DNA from: Actinophytocola algeriensis
GTDB taxonomy: Bacteria > Actinomycetota > Actinomycetes > Mycobacteriales > Pseudonocardiaceae
DNA length: 64,000 nt
NCBI RefSeq assembly: GCF_014203735.1
Contig: NZ_JACHJQ010000003.1
Location: 295,326 to 359,325, forward strand
Reading direction: 5' to 3'
The position numbers and the translations under genes were made by a program. Shown piece after piece: positions 1 through 7,214 of the stretch; the stretch's first letter is position 1; each line of letters starts with the position of its first letter. The notes under the pieces are model-generated. The model ran no database searches. It had not been told where the DNA came from and worked only from the letters and a program-made list of their open reading frames with translations.

Positions 1-618
1 ATCGGCACGACAGCCTTGGCCTTCCTGGCCGGCTGCACATCGCCAACAGGTGGTCAGGCGACTCCCGCGCCTGCGGTTACCCCGGACACGAGCTCGGAGT
101 CGACGACTCCTTCAGACGAACCGGATTCTGACGAGTTGCCGACCGACGGCGCCCCCAAGGTCAACGATCCCCTTGAGACTACGAAGTTCCAGGAAAACCC
201 CTGTCTGACGCTTACCTCGGACCAGTCTGAGGGCATCTTCGGCATCAGCCCATCGGGGCAGGGTTATACCGACACACTGGGCAACGGGTGCAAGTGGAAG
301 AACGAGGAGTCTCGGGCGCAGGCCGATGTGGTTTTCCTCGACAAGAACCCACGCGGGTTGAGCGCGGAGTACGCGGTCAACGAAGACGGCCGGTGGGTGC
401 TCTTCGAAGAACTCACGGTCGCGGGCTACCCAGCCGTCATACGGGGCCAAGTCGACCGTCGGCCAGACGGCATCTGCACCGTCGTCGTCGGTGCCAGTGA
501 CGAGCTCTCGTACGAGGTCGTGGTGCAGCAGTCCAGCGACAGGGTCGGTACCACAGATCCGTGTGTGGTGGCGGCGGACGTGGCCGGTGAGACCGTGAAG
601 ACCATCAAGGCCGGTTAG
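1..618 (+). CDS. DUF3558 family lipoprotein, 5' end outside the window
   Basis: The reading frame is open from base 1, so the start lies upstream; 205 residues are visible. A hydrophobic stretch ends in the lipobox L-A-G-C, which predicts cleavage and lipid attachment at the Cys near residue 12. A Ser/Thr/Pro-rich linker follows, then a globular region with several Cys, as in DUF3558 proteins of Pseudonocardiaceae and mycobacteria. The segment DELPTDGAPKVNDPLETTKF is closely matched by DELPTNGAPKVENPIDATHF in the lipoprotein at 36698-37330, so the two are paralogues. That second copy lies inside an ESX module, so this gene may be the end of another such module to the left (inference). The molecular function of the family is unknown. 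Confidence 0.8.
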   Translation: MGTTALAFLAGCTSPTGGQATPAPAVTPDTSSESTTPSDEPDSDELPTDGAPKVNDPLETTKFQENPCLTLTSDQSEGIFGISPSGQGYTDTLGNGCKWKNEESRAQADVVFLDKNPRGLSAEYAVNEDGRWVLFEELTVAGYPAVIRGQVDRRPDGICTVVVGASDELSYEVVVQQSSDRVGTTDPCVVAADVAGETVKTIKAG

Positions 619-619
619 G

Positions 620-1291
620 TCACGGCTTCCACACGAAGGACGGGACCCGGTCCACGACGTCGCACAGGTAGTTCAGCAGGGCGTCCACATTGGACACCTC
701 GATCTTGCACTGGTCCCACGTGACCAGGTCGCCGCGTTCGAAGCGGAACGGCGTCGACAGCGCGCGCTGATCAGCCAGCATCCACTCCATCATGCGCGGG
801 TGCAGGACGTCGTAGGCGAACCTGTCGTTTTCCGTGGTGATGTGGAACGTCTTGTTGAAGTCCTCGCTTTCCAGCTGCAGGTCGCGCACCCCAACCAGGC
901 CCAACAGCTTGCGGCCCAGGCCTTCCCGGTTCACCTGCAGCGTCGGCTTCGGCGCGGGGAGTCCCAGTGAGACGACCGTGTAGTGGTACGTCTCGGTCCT
1001 GCGGTCGTCGCCGCTCCCGTGAGTCTCCTTGTACGAGTACTCGAAGGCCAGCATCGGGCGATCCCTGAAGGTCCCCGTCAGCACGTGCCGGGCGTCGCGG
1101 CCGTGGCCGTCGCCGAACGGGGTGCCCAGGAAGCGGTTCGCCAGGCCCCTGTCACGTTCTGTGTAGCGCCAGCCTCGTTCGGACGCCAGTGCCGTGAAGG
1201 CCGCTACCTTCTTCTTGTGCGCCTGGTACTGGAAGTACAGCACCAGGCCGACGACCACCACAGCGGCGATGATCAGCAGCGTTGTGTTCAC
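620..1291 (-). CDS. Membrane-anchored protein of unknown function
   Basis: A 223-residue protein. I chose the GTG at 1291 because it places the transmembrane helix (about residues 3-20) at the extreme N-terminus; the frame stays open to 1372 without a convincing alternative. The rest is predicted soluble, with an R-G-W-R-Y motif just after the helix and a mixed alpha/beta pattern ending in an amphipathic helix. The gene at 2131-2829 has the same plan: one N-terminal helix, then R-G-W-x-[FY], then a short helix near the end. It is last in a probable minus-strand cluster with the SDR gene. No catalytic motif is visible and I assign no function. Confidence 0.75.
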   Translation of the reverse strand: MNTTLLIIAAVVVVGLVLYFQYQAHKKKVAAFTALASERGWRYTERDRGLANRFLGTPFGDGHGRDARHVLTGTFRDRPMLAFEYSYKETHGSGDDRRTETYHYTVVSLGLPAPKPTLQVNREGLGRKLLGLVGVRDLQLESEDFNKTFHITTENDRFAYDVLHPRMMEWMLADQRALSTPFRFERGDLVTWDQCKIEVSNVDALLNYLCDVVDRVPSFVWKP

Positions 1292-1343
1292 AGCACGACA
1301 ACGTACGGGACCTCCCCAGGCCCGCGAGCCGGTTCCGGGAAAG

Positions 1344-2120
1344 TCAGGTGCGGTCCCTGCCTGCGGTGACACGGGTTTCGAGGCGGCGCAGCAGGGCGCG
1401 CGGAAGCAGGCGGGGCACCGCCAGCAGCGCCTTGTACACCGGGCCGGGCACCGAACGCGGGCGTCCCTTGCGCAGGTCGCGCAGGCAGTCGGCCACCACG
1501 CGGTCCGCGTTGAGCCACAGTGAGTCGGGCAGCGCCTTCATGTCGTCGCCCGCCCGGGCGTGGAACTCCGTCTTCGTGAAACCCGGGCACAGGGCCAGCA
1601 CGCGCACGCCGGTGCCCGCGAGGTTCGCCGCCATGCCCTCCGAGAACGTGGTCACCCACGCCTTCGTCGCCGCGTAAGTGGGGCCCGTCGCCGGGAAGAA
1701 GCCCGCCACGCTCGACACGTTCACCACCGCGCCGCTGCCCCGCGACAGCATGCCCGGCAGTGCGGCGCGGGTCAGCCGCAGCACACTGGCAACGTTCACG
1801 TCCAGCTGGGCCTGCAGGTGGTCGACGTCCGTCGTGGCGAACGCGCCCCTGGTGCCGAAGCCCGCGTTGTTGACCAGCAGGTCGATCGGCTCACCGGTCA
1901 GCAGCCGCTCCTCGACGCGCTTGCGGGCCCTGCCGACCGACAGGTCCGCGGCCATCGGGGTGACCGCGACGCCGTACTGGTCGGAGAGCGAGCTTGCGAC
2001 TTCCTTCAGCCGTTCCTTGGTGCGGGCGACGATGACCAGGTCGTAGCCCTCCGCAGCGAGCTTCCTGGCGAAGGCGGCACCGATCCCGGCGGTGGCCCCC
2101 GTTACGAGCGCTGTTGGCAT
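1344..2120 (-). CDS. SDR family NAD(P)-dependent oxidoreductase
   Basis: A classical short-chain dehydrogenase/reductase of 258 residues, the usual length. The cofactor loop T-G-A-T-A-G-I-G is at residues 7-14, N-N-A-G at 84-87, the catalytic Ser at 136-137, and Y-A-A-T-K at 149-153 supplies Tyr149 and Lys153. Arg32 after the second beta strand favours NADP(H). The ATG at 2120 begins directly before the Rossmann strand; the longer frame to 2177 overlaps the upstream gene and lacks conserved sequence. It starts 11 bases after the stop of the membrane protein at 2131-2829, so co-transcription is likely. Family members act on many alcohols and ketones, and the substrate cannot be read from the sequence. 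Confidence 0.9.
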   Translation of the reverse strand: MPTALVTGATAGIGAAFARKLAAEGYDLVIVARTKERLKEVASSLSDQYGVAVTPMAADLSVGRARKRVEERLLTGEPIDLLVNNAGFGTRGAFATTDVDHLQAQLDVNVASVLRLTRAALPGMLSRGSGAVVNVSSVAGFFPATGPTYAATKAWVTTFSEGMAANLAGTGVRVLALCPGFTKTEFHARAGDDMKALPDSLWLNADRVVADCLRDLRKGRPRSVPGPVYKALLAVPRLLPRALLRRLETRVTAGRDRT

Positions 2121-2130
2121 GTGTCCAACG

Positions 2131-2829
2131 TTAGTCGGGGCGTTCTCCGTGCCGACCGGTCGGATGCTCGTGCTCACCGACCGGGTCGACCTCGGCGTCG
2201 AAGGGGTCGATGACGTCCGCGATCTCGCCGACGCCGCGCAGCAGCCGCTCCAGCCTGGACGGGGACGCGTGCGGGGCGACGCTCGCCAGCACCCAGCCCT
2301 CCTCGATCCACGCCACCGGGATGTCCGCGCCGATCTCCTCCGTCGCGTCCACGAGGTCCGGGGTGATCAGGCCGCGGGCGGCGGTGATGTCCGAGACGAA
2401 CGCGTAGCGCTGGCCGACCGGCCCGAGCAGCTCGGGCATCGTGTCGCGCTGGAACGGTGCGCTCGGCAGCCACAGCTCGACCACCGCGGGCAGCACGCGC
2501 CTGCACTGCACGGCCGCGATCACCGCCACGACCCTGCCGCCGACGTCCAGGTCGAACACGTACACCTTGCGCCTGCCGTCGGCGGTGAACGTGGACCCGG
2601 CGACCACGTCGTGTGCGACGCCGCCGCCGTGGAACGCGATGGCGCCACCGGTCCACTGCGTCGGCAGCAGGTGGTCGGTTTCCGCGAACTGCCAGCCACG
2701 CAGCGCCGCCCAGCGGCGGCGTTCCCGGTTTCGCGAGGTCAGGCGGGCGCGGTCACGCAGCAACAGCGCGGCGCCGGCCAGCCCGGCGACCACCGCCACG
2801 ACGAACCACACCCATGCCGGTATGCCCAC
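2131..2829 (-). CDS. Membrane-anchored protein of unknown function
   Basis: A 232-residue protein with one N-terminal transmembrane helix (residues about 5-24, ending R-D-R-A-R) and a soluble domain containing R-G-W-Q-F near residue 44. It resembles the protein at 620-1291 in layout, and both look like products of an old duplication that now flank an SDR gene. The acidic C-terminal end (D-P-F-D-A-E-V-D) is followed by a polar tail that may be disordered. It begins the minus-strand cluster and is divergent from the GntR gene, leaving about 110 bp for two promoters. No enzyme motif is recognised. Confidence 0.7.
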   Translation of the reverse strand: MGIPAWVWFVVAVVAGLAGAALLLRDRARLTSRNRERRRWAALRGWQFAETDHLLPTQWTGGAIAFHGGGVAHDVVAGSTFTADGRRKVYVFDLDVGGRVVAVIAAVQCRRVLPAVVELWLPSAPFQRDTMPELLGPVGQRYAFVSDITAARGLITPDLVDATEEIGADIPVAWIEEGWVLASVAPHASPSRLERLLRGVGEIADVIDPFDAEVDPVGEHEHPTGRHGERPD

Positions 2830-2900
2830 CCGGCAAAGAGTAGCCGTCCTGGCGCCGGAGCAAAGATCACAGGTCGCTCTGGCGCGGCGGCCGCCTGTTT

Positions 2901-2938
2901 CTCTATAGTGCTAGTTAGCTAGATAAATGGAGGAAGTC
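2901..2938. promoter_or_regulatory. Probable YtrA-type operator and Shine-Dalgarno of the GntR/ABC operon
   Basis: The A/T-rich stretch at 2905-2926 (core CTAGTTAGCTAG at 2911-2922) stands out from the GC-rich surroundings. It lies just before the GntR gene, where YtrA-type repressors usually bind their own promoter. GGAGGA at 2929-2934 is the ribosome binding site and is placed for the GTG at 2939, not for the ATG at 2927. The operator role is inferred from position and composition. Confidence 0.5.
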
Positions 2939-3331
2939 GTGATCGAGTTTCACCTGGACGGCAGGTCCGGCCTGTCGCCCTACCAACAGGTGGTCCAGCA
3001 GGTGCGGCACGCGCTCCGGCTGGGCCTGCTCCGCGAAGGCGACCAGCTGCCGAAGGTCAAGGACGTGGTCGCGACGCTCGCGATCAACCCGAACACGGTG
3101 CTCAAGGCCTACCGGGAGCTGGAGCACGACGGGCTCGTCGCGGCGCGGCCCGGGGTCGGCACGTTCGTGACGGCGACGCTCGCCGACAACACGCTCGCCG
3201 CCCACGGCCCGCTGCGCCAGGACCTGCGGCGCTGGCTCGGCAAGGCACGCAAGGCCGGTCTCGACGACGAGAGCATCGAGGCGCTGTTCATGTCCACGTT
3301 TCGCAACGCCGCGAGAGAGGACATAGCGTGA
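2939..3331 (+). CDS. GntR family transcriptional regulator, YtrA subfamily
   Basis: A small regulator of 130 residues with an N-terminal winged helix-turn-helix (through N-P-N-T-V-L-K-A-Y-R-E-L-E near residue 50) and a short helical C-terminus instead of a ligand-binding domain. That is the YtrA subfamily pattern, which is typically the first gene of an ABC-transporter operon and represses it. I prefer GTG 2939 to ATG 2927 because GGAGGA at 2929-2934 overlaps the ATG and is correctly spaced for the GTG. The stop overlaps the GTG of the ATPase gene (GTGA), so the two are translationally coupled. In relatives such operons respond to cell-envelope stress; the inducer here is unknown. Confidence 0.9.
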   Translation: MIEFHLDGRSGLSPYQQVVQQVRHALRLGLLREGDQLPKVKDVVATLAINPNTVLKAYRELEHDGLVAARPGVGTFVTATLADNTLAAHGPLRQDLRRWLGKARKAGLDDESIEALFMSTFRNAAREDIA

Positions 3332-4209
3332 CCGTCTTGCGGGCCGAGGGACTGGGCAAGAAGTACAAGCGCCGCTGGGCGCTGGCCGGCTGCTCGATCG
3401 ACATCGAGGCGGGTCACGTGACCGGTCTCGTCGGCCCGAACGGCGCTGGCAAGTCGACGTTGCTGAACCTCGCCGCGGGCATGCTCGAACCGACCACCGG
3501 CACCATCGAGGTCTGCGGCGGCGTGCCGGGCAGCGGCCCGGACCAGCTCGCGAAGGTCGGCTACGTCGCGCAGAGCACGCCGGTCTACACGGCTCTGACC
3601 GTCGAGGAGCACCTGCGGCTCGGCGCCCACCTCAACCCGGGATGGGACGAGAAGCTGGCGCAGCGGCGCGTGGAACGGATCGGGCTCGACCCGAAGCAGC
3701 AGGCCGGGAAGCTCTCCGGCGGTCAGCGGGCACAGCTCGCGCTCACGCTCGGCATCGCGAAGCGCCCCGAGCTGCTGCTGCTCGACGAGCCGGTCGCGGC
3801 GCTCGACCCGCTCGCCCGCCGCGAGTTCCTGTCCGACCTCATGGAGTCGGTCGCCGAGCACGGCGTGTCGGTCGTCCTGTCGTCGCACCTGGTCGCCGAC
3901 CTGGAACGGGTGTGCGACCACATGATCGTGCTCGTCGACTCGCAGGTGCGGATCATCGGCGACGTCGAGGACCTGCGCGCCACGCACCACCGGCTGAGCG
4001 GCCCGCGCCGCGACCTCGACACTCTGCCGTCGGACCAGCAGGTGATCTCCGCGAGCCACACCGACCGCCAGACCACGGTCGTCGTCCGCACCGACGGGCC
4101 GATCCTCGACCCCTCGTGGACGGTCGGGCAGCTCACCCTGGAGGACCTGGTCCTCGAGTACATGAGCAACCCGGTCACCGCCCGCCCCGCACTGGAGGTC
4201 CTGCGATGA
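3328..4209 (+). CDS. ABC transporter ATP-binding protein
   Basis: The 293-residue ATPase subunit of an exporter-type ABC system. Walker A G-P-N-G-A-G-K-S is at residues 36-43, the signature L-S-G-G-Q lies near residue 130, Walker B L-L-L-L-D-E-P near 148, and a switch His near 181. The 70-residue C-terminal extension is typical of ATPases paired with ABC-2 type permeases. GTG 3328 overlaps the GntR stop, and its own stop overlaps the permease ATG (ATGA). It should couple ATP hydrolysis to the permease at 4206-5192. The cargo is unknown; lipids or peptides are usual for YtrA-linked systems. Confidence 0.92.
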   Translation: MTVLRAEGLGKKYKRRWALAGCSIDIEAGHVTGLVGPNGAGKSTLLNLAAGMLEPTTGTIEVCGGVPGSGPDQLAKVGYVAQSTPVYTALTVEEHLRLGAHLNPGWDEKLAQRRVERIGLDPKQQAGKLSGGQRAQLALTLGIAKRPELLLLDEPVAALDPLARREFLSDLMESVAEHGVSVVLSSHLVADLERVCDHMIVLVDSQVRIIGDVEDLRATHHRLSGPRRDLDTLPSDQQVISASHTDRQTTVVVRTDGPILDPSWTVGQLTLEDLVLEYMSNPVTARPALEVLR

Positions 4210-5192
4210 CCTGGCTGACCTGGCGCCAGTTCCGCGTCCCGGCGGCGACGGTGTACGCCGCGATCGTGGCGATCCTCGTGGTGCTCGCGATCACCGGCAC
4301 GGACCTGCCGGGCCGCACCGACTACTCCGACCAGGAAGTCCTGTACGGCGCCACGATCCTCGTGCTGTACCTGCTCCCCGCGGTCATCGGCGTCTTCTGG
4401 GGCGTGCCGCTGGTGACGCGCGAGCTGGAGACCGGCACGCACAACGTCGTCTGGAACCAGAGCATCACCCGCAAACGCTGGCTCACCACCAAGATGGGCA
4501 TCGGCGCGCTGGCCGCGATGGCCGCGGCGGCGCTGCTGAGCACGGCGGTCAGCTGGTGGGCCGGCCCCATCGACGCCATGGCGGTCGCGGACCCCGGCAG
4601 CTCCGAGCTGACCCGCATGGCACCGGTCGTGTTCGCCGCACGCGGGATCGTCCCGATCGGTTACGCCGCCTTCGCGTTCGTGCTCGGGGTCGCGGTGGGG
4701 ATCCTGTTGCGCAGGACCGTGGCCGCGATGGCCGTCACGCTCGCGGTCTTCGCCGCCGTGATCATCGCGGTCCCGTTCCTGGTGCGGCCGTACGTGCTGC
4801 CCGCGGCCGTGGACACCGTGCCGATCACGGAGTCGAGCATCCACCAGATCATCGGGAACGAGTCGGGGGTCATCGAGCGGATCACCGTGTCCCAGCCCGC
4901 GGGCGCGTGGATGCTGGACAACGAGACGGTCGACGCGGCAGGCACCGTGGTGTCCCCACTTCCGGACGCCGTGCAGGACTGTGTTCCGAGGCCGGACCGG
5001 GACGCGGGCCCGCCCAACCACCAGACCATCACCCAGTGCCTCGCACAGCTGAGCGACATGGGTTACACGCAGCGCGTCACCTACCAGCCTGCCAGCCGTT
5101 TCTGGGCACTGCAGTGGATCGAACTGGGGTTCTTCCTCGTGCTCTCCGGGCTGTTGACGTGGTTCTGCTTCCGCCGTATCCGGCATGTCTGA
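4206..5192 (+). CDS. ABC transporter permease (ABC-2 type)
   Basis: A 328-residue integral membrane protein with about six hydrophobic segments: residues about 12-31, 45-65, 100-120, 145-165, 172-195 and a last one near 300-320. A long extracellular loop (about residues 195-290) lies before the last helix. It begins M-T-W-L-T-W-R-Q-F-R, the usual start of permeases in YtrA-type actinobacterial operons. The ATG overlaps the ATPase stop by four bases. With the ATPase it forms a minimal exporter, probably as a homodimer of each subunit (family knowledge). Confidence 0.88.
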   Translation: MTWLTWRQFRVPAATVYAAIVAILVVLAITGTDLPGRTDYSDQEVLYGATILVLYLLPAVIGVFWGVPLVTRELETGTHNVVWNQSITRKRWLTTKMGIGALAAMAAAALLSTAVSWWAGPIDAMAVADPGSSELTRMAPVVFAARGIVPIGYAAFAFVLGVAVGILLRRTVAAMAVTLAVFAAVIIAVPFLVRPYVLPAAVDTVPITESSIHQIIGNESGVIERITVSQPAGAWMLDNETVDAAGTVVSPLPDAVQDCVPRPDRDAGPPNHQTITQCLAQLSDMGYTQRVTYQPASRFWALQWIELGFFLVLSGLLTWFCFRRIRHV

Positions 5193-5201
5193 GGGGGATT
5201 C

Positions 5202-7169
5202 ATGCGTACCGTCGCCGTACTCACCGCACTGGCACTCGCGCTCGCCCTGCCCGCCGCACCCGCCGCCGCGGACCCGGGGCTCCGCCTGCCCGCGCCGACC
5301 GGGAAACACCCGGTCGGCACCACCTCGCTGTACCTGAAGGACACGTCGAGGCCCGACCCGTGGGTGCCGTCGGTGCCCTACCGGGAGCTGATGGTCTCGC
5401 TGTTCTACCCGGCCACCTCGGCGCACGGGCAGAAGGCGCAGTACATGACCCCGACCGAATCGCGGCTGCTGCTGGCAGACGGCGAACTGACCGACCTTCC
5501 GTCCGACCTGCTCAGCACGGTGCGGACCGACGCCGTCCGCGACGCCCGGCCAGGGGGCCGGCCGCACAGCCTGCCGTTGGTCGTGCTGTCACCGGGCCAC
5601 AGCAAGCCCCGCGCCACGCTCACGTCGCTGGCCGAGGACCTGGCGAGCCACGGCTACGTCGTCGCGGTCGTCGACCACACCTACGAGAACGTCGCGCAGA
5701 CCTTCCCCGACGGGCGCGTCACCACGTGCGTGACCTGTGAGATGGAGAAGGACGAGTCGGACTGGATCAGGTTGAACCAGGGCCGGGCCACCGACGTGTC
5801 GTTCGTGCTCGACGAGCTGCTCGGAAGGTGGCGGCAGATCGACCCGGCGCGCATCGTCATGGGCGGCCACTCCGCCGGCGGCGCGAGCAGCATCCCCGCG
5901 CTGCTCACCGACCCGAGGATCAACGCCGGGTTCGACATCGACGGCAGCACCTACGACATCATCCCCGAGAGCGGACTGGCGAAGCCGTTCCTGTTCCTCG
6001 GCCGCGCCGAGCAGTACACGCCGGGCAGCGGCAACCCGGCCGACACGTGGGACCGCAGCTGGGCGGGCATGACCGGCTGGAAGCGCTGGCTCTTGGTGGA
6101 CGGCGCGAAGCACGTGTCGTTCACCGACGTCGGGATCCTGCTGGACCAGATGAACCTCGACACCGGCGCCACGATCACGGCCGACCGCACGCAGGCCATC
6201 ACCCGCACGTACGTGCGGGCGTTCCTGGACCTGCACCTGCGCGGGAGGTCGCAGCCGCTGCTGGACGAGCCGTCCCCTCGGTACCCCGAGGTCACGTTGC
6301 CGAAGAACCTCTCGCTGCCGCACCCGACGGGTCGCAGGCCGGTCGGTTCGACCTCGCTGCACCTGAAGGACACGTCCAGGCCCGACACCTGGGTGCCGGA
6401 GGTGCCCTACCGCGAGCTGATGGTCTCGCTGTTCTACCCCACGGCCACCACGCACGGCACGAAGACCCAGTACGTGACGGCGGCCGAGTCGGCGGCCCTG
6501 CTGGCGGACGGCGGTCTCACCGATCTGCCACCGGATCTGCTGACCACCGTGCGCACCAACTCCGTGCGGAACGCCCGCATGGCAGGCCACCACCTGCCAC
6601 TGGTGGTGCTCTCGCCGGGCTACACCAAGCCCCGCGCGACGCTCACCGCGCTGGCCGAGGACCTCGCGAGCAACGGCTACGTCGTCGCGGTTGTCGGTCA
6701 CACGTACGAGAACTACGGCACGAGCTTCCCCGACGGCCGGTTCCTCGAGTGCGCGTCCTGCGCGATCGACCACCTGCCGGGGTTCTGGGAGAAGCTCGCG
6801 CAGGGCCGCGCGAAGGACGTGTCGTTCGTCCTCGACGAGCTGCTCGGAAAGTACCGGCGGATCGACCCGGCGCGGATCGCGATGGGCGGCCACTCCGCGG
6901 GTGGCGGCAGCGCCACCACGGCCCTGGTCGCCGACGACCGCATCAAGGCCGGGTTCGACATCGACGGCCGGGCCTACCTCCCGCTGTCCGAGAACCTGGA
7001 CCGGCCGTTCCTGTACCTGATCAAGTACCCGACCGTGGACGCGACCCGCGTGCAGGCGATCACCAGGGCCTACCTCGGTGCGTTCCTCGACCAGAACCTG
7101 AAGGGCGAGGAGCGGCCACTGCTGGCGGCACCGTCGCCGGAGTACCCCGAGATCACGTTCTGCGCATGA
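5202..7169 (+). CDS. Secreted tandem-duplicated alpha/beta hydrolase (PAF-acetylhydrolase/lipase-like)
   Basis: A 655-residue protein with a signal peptide (residues 1-24, A-A-A cleavage region) and two homologous alpha/beta hydrolase copies: residues about 28-366 and 372-654. Each starts P-T-G-[KR]-x-P-V-G-[ST]-T-S-L and carries the nucleophile elbow G-G-H-S-A-G-G (Ser224 and Ser565), with a downstream Asp in G-F-D-I-D-G (Asp246 and Asp587). Copy 1 has the expected His304 in G-A-K-H-V-S-F. Copy 2 lacks the matching block of about 50 residues and has no His after its Ser, so it is probably inactive. Both copies have a Cys pair (C176/C179 and C517/C520). The gene begins 9 bases after the permease stop and may be part of that operon. 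The substrate is probably an ester or lipid; single-domain relatives are the norm. Confidence 0.85.
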   Translation: MRTVAVLTALALALALPAAPAAADPGLRLPAPTGKHPVGTTSLYLKDTSRPDPWVPSVPYRELMVSLFYPATSAHGQKAQYMTPTESRLLLADGELTDLPSDLLSTVRTDAVRDARPGGRPHSLPLVVLSPGHSKPRATLTSLAEDLASHGYVVAVVDHTYENVAQTFPDGRVTTCVTCEMEKDESDWIRLNQGRATDVSFVLDELLGRWRQIDPARIVMGGHSAGGASSIPALLTDPRINAGFDIDGSTYDIIPESGLAKPFLFLGRAEQYTPGSGNPADTWDRSWAGMTGWKRWLLVDGAKHVSFTDVGILLDQMNLDTGATITADRTQAITRTYVRAFLDLHLRGRSQPLLDEPSPRYPEVTLPKNLSLPHPTGRRPVGSTSLHLKDTSRPDTWVPEVPYRELMVSLFYPTATTHGTKTQYVTAAESAALLADGGLTDLPPDLLTTVRTNSVRNARMAGHHLPLVVLSPGYTKPRATLTALAEDLASNGYVVAVVGHTYENYGTSFPDGRFLECASCAIDHLPGFWEKLAQGRAKDVSFVLDELLGKYRRIDPARIAMGGHSAGGGSATTALVADDRIKAGFDIDGRAYLPLSENLDRPFLYLIKYPTVDATRVQAITRAYLGAFLDQNLKGEERPLLAAPSPEYPEITFCA

Positions 7170-7172
7170 CGA

Positions 7173-7205
7173 AAGCGGCGCCTCTCCTGGGGGGAGGCGC
7201 CGCTT
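7173..7205. terminator. Bidirectional terminator hairpin between hydrolase and clpB
   Basis: Perfect 12-bp inverted repeat AAGCGGCGCCTC / GAGGCGCCGCTT around a 9-base loop, in the gap between two convergent genes. There is no long T-run, as is common in actinomycetes. It can serve both strands. Confidence 0.85.
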
Positions 7206-7214
7206 CGCGTCTTC

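Noticed and set aside
3642-5192. Long plus-strand frame covering the ABC ATPase and the permease as one 516-residue protein
   Set aside because: Its first part is Arg/Ala/Pro-rich antiframe sequence over the ATPase gene. Only the part from ATG 4206 shows permease character, and that ATG overlaps the ATPase stop.
3723-5567. 614-residue minus-strand frame
   Set aside because: It is rich in Arg, Gly, His and Val in a random pattern and lies opposite the ABC genes. It is an effect of high GC3, not a gene.
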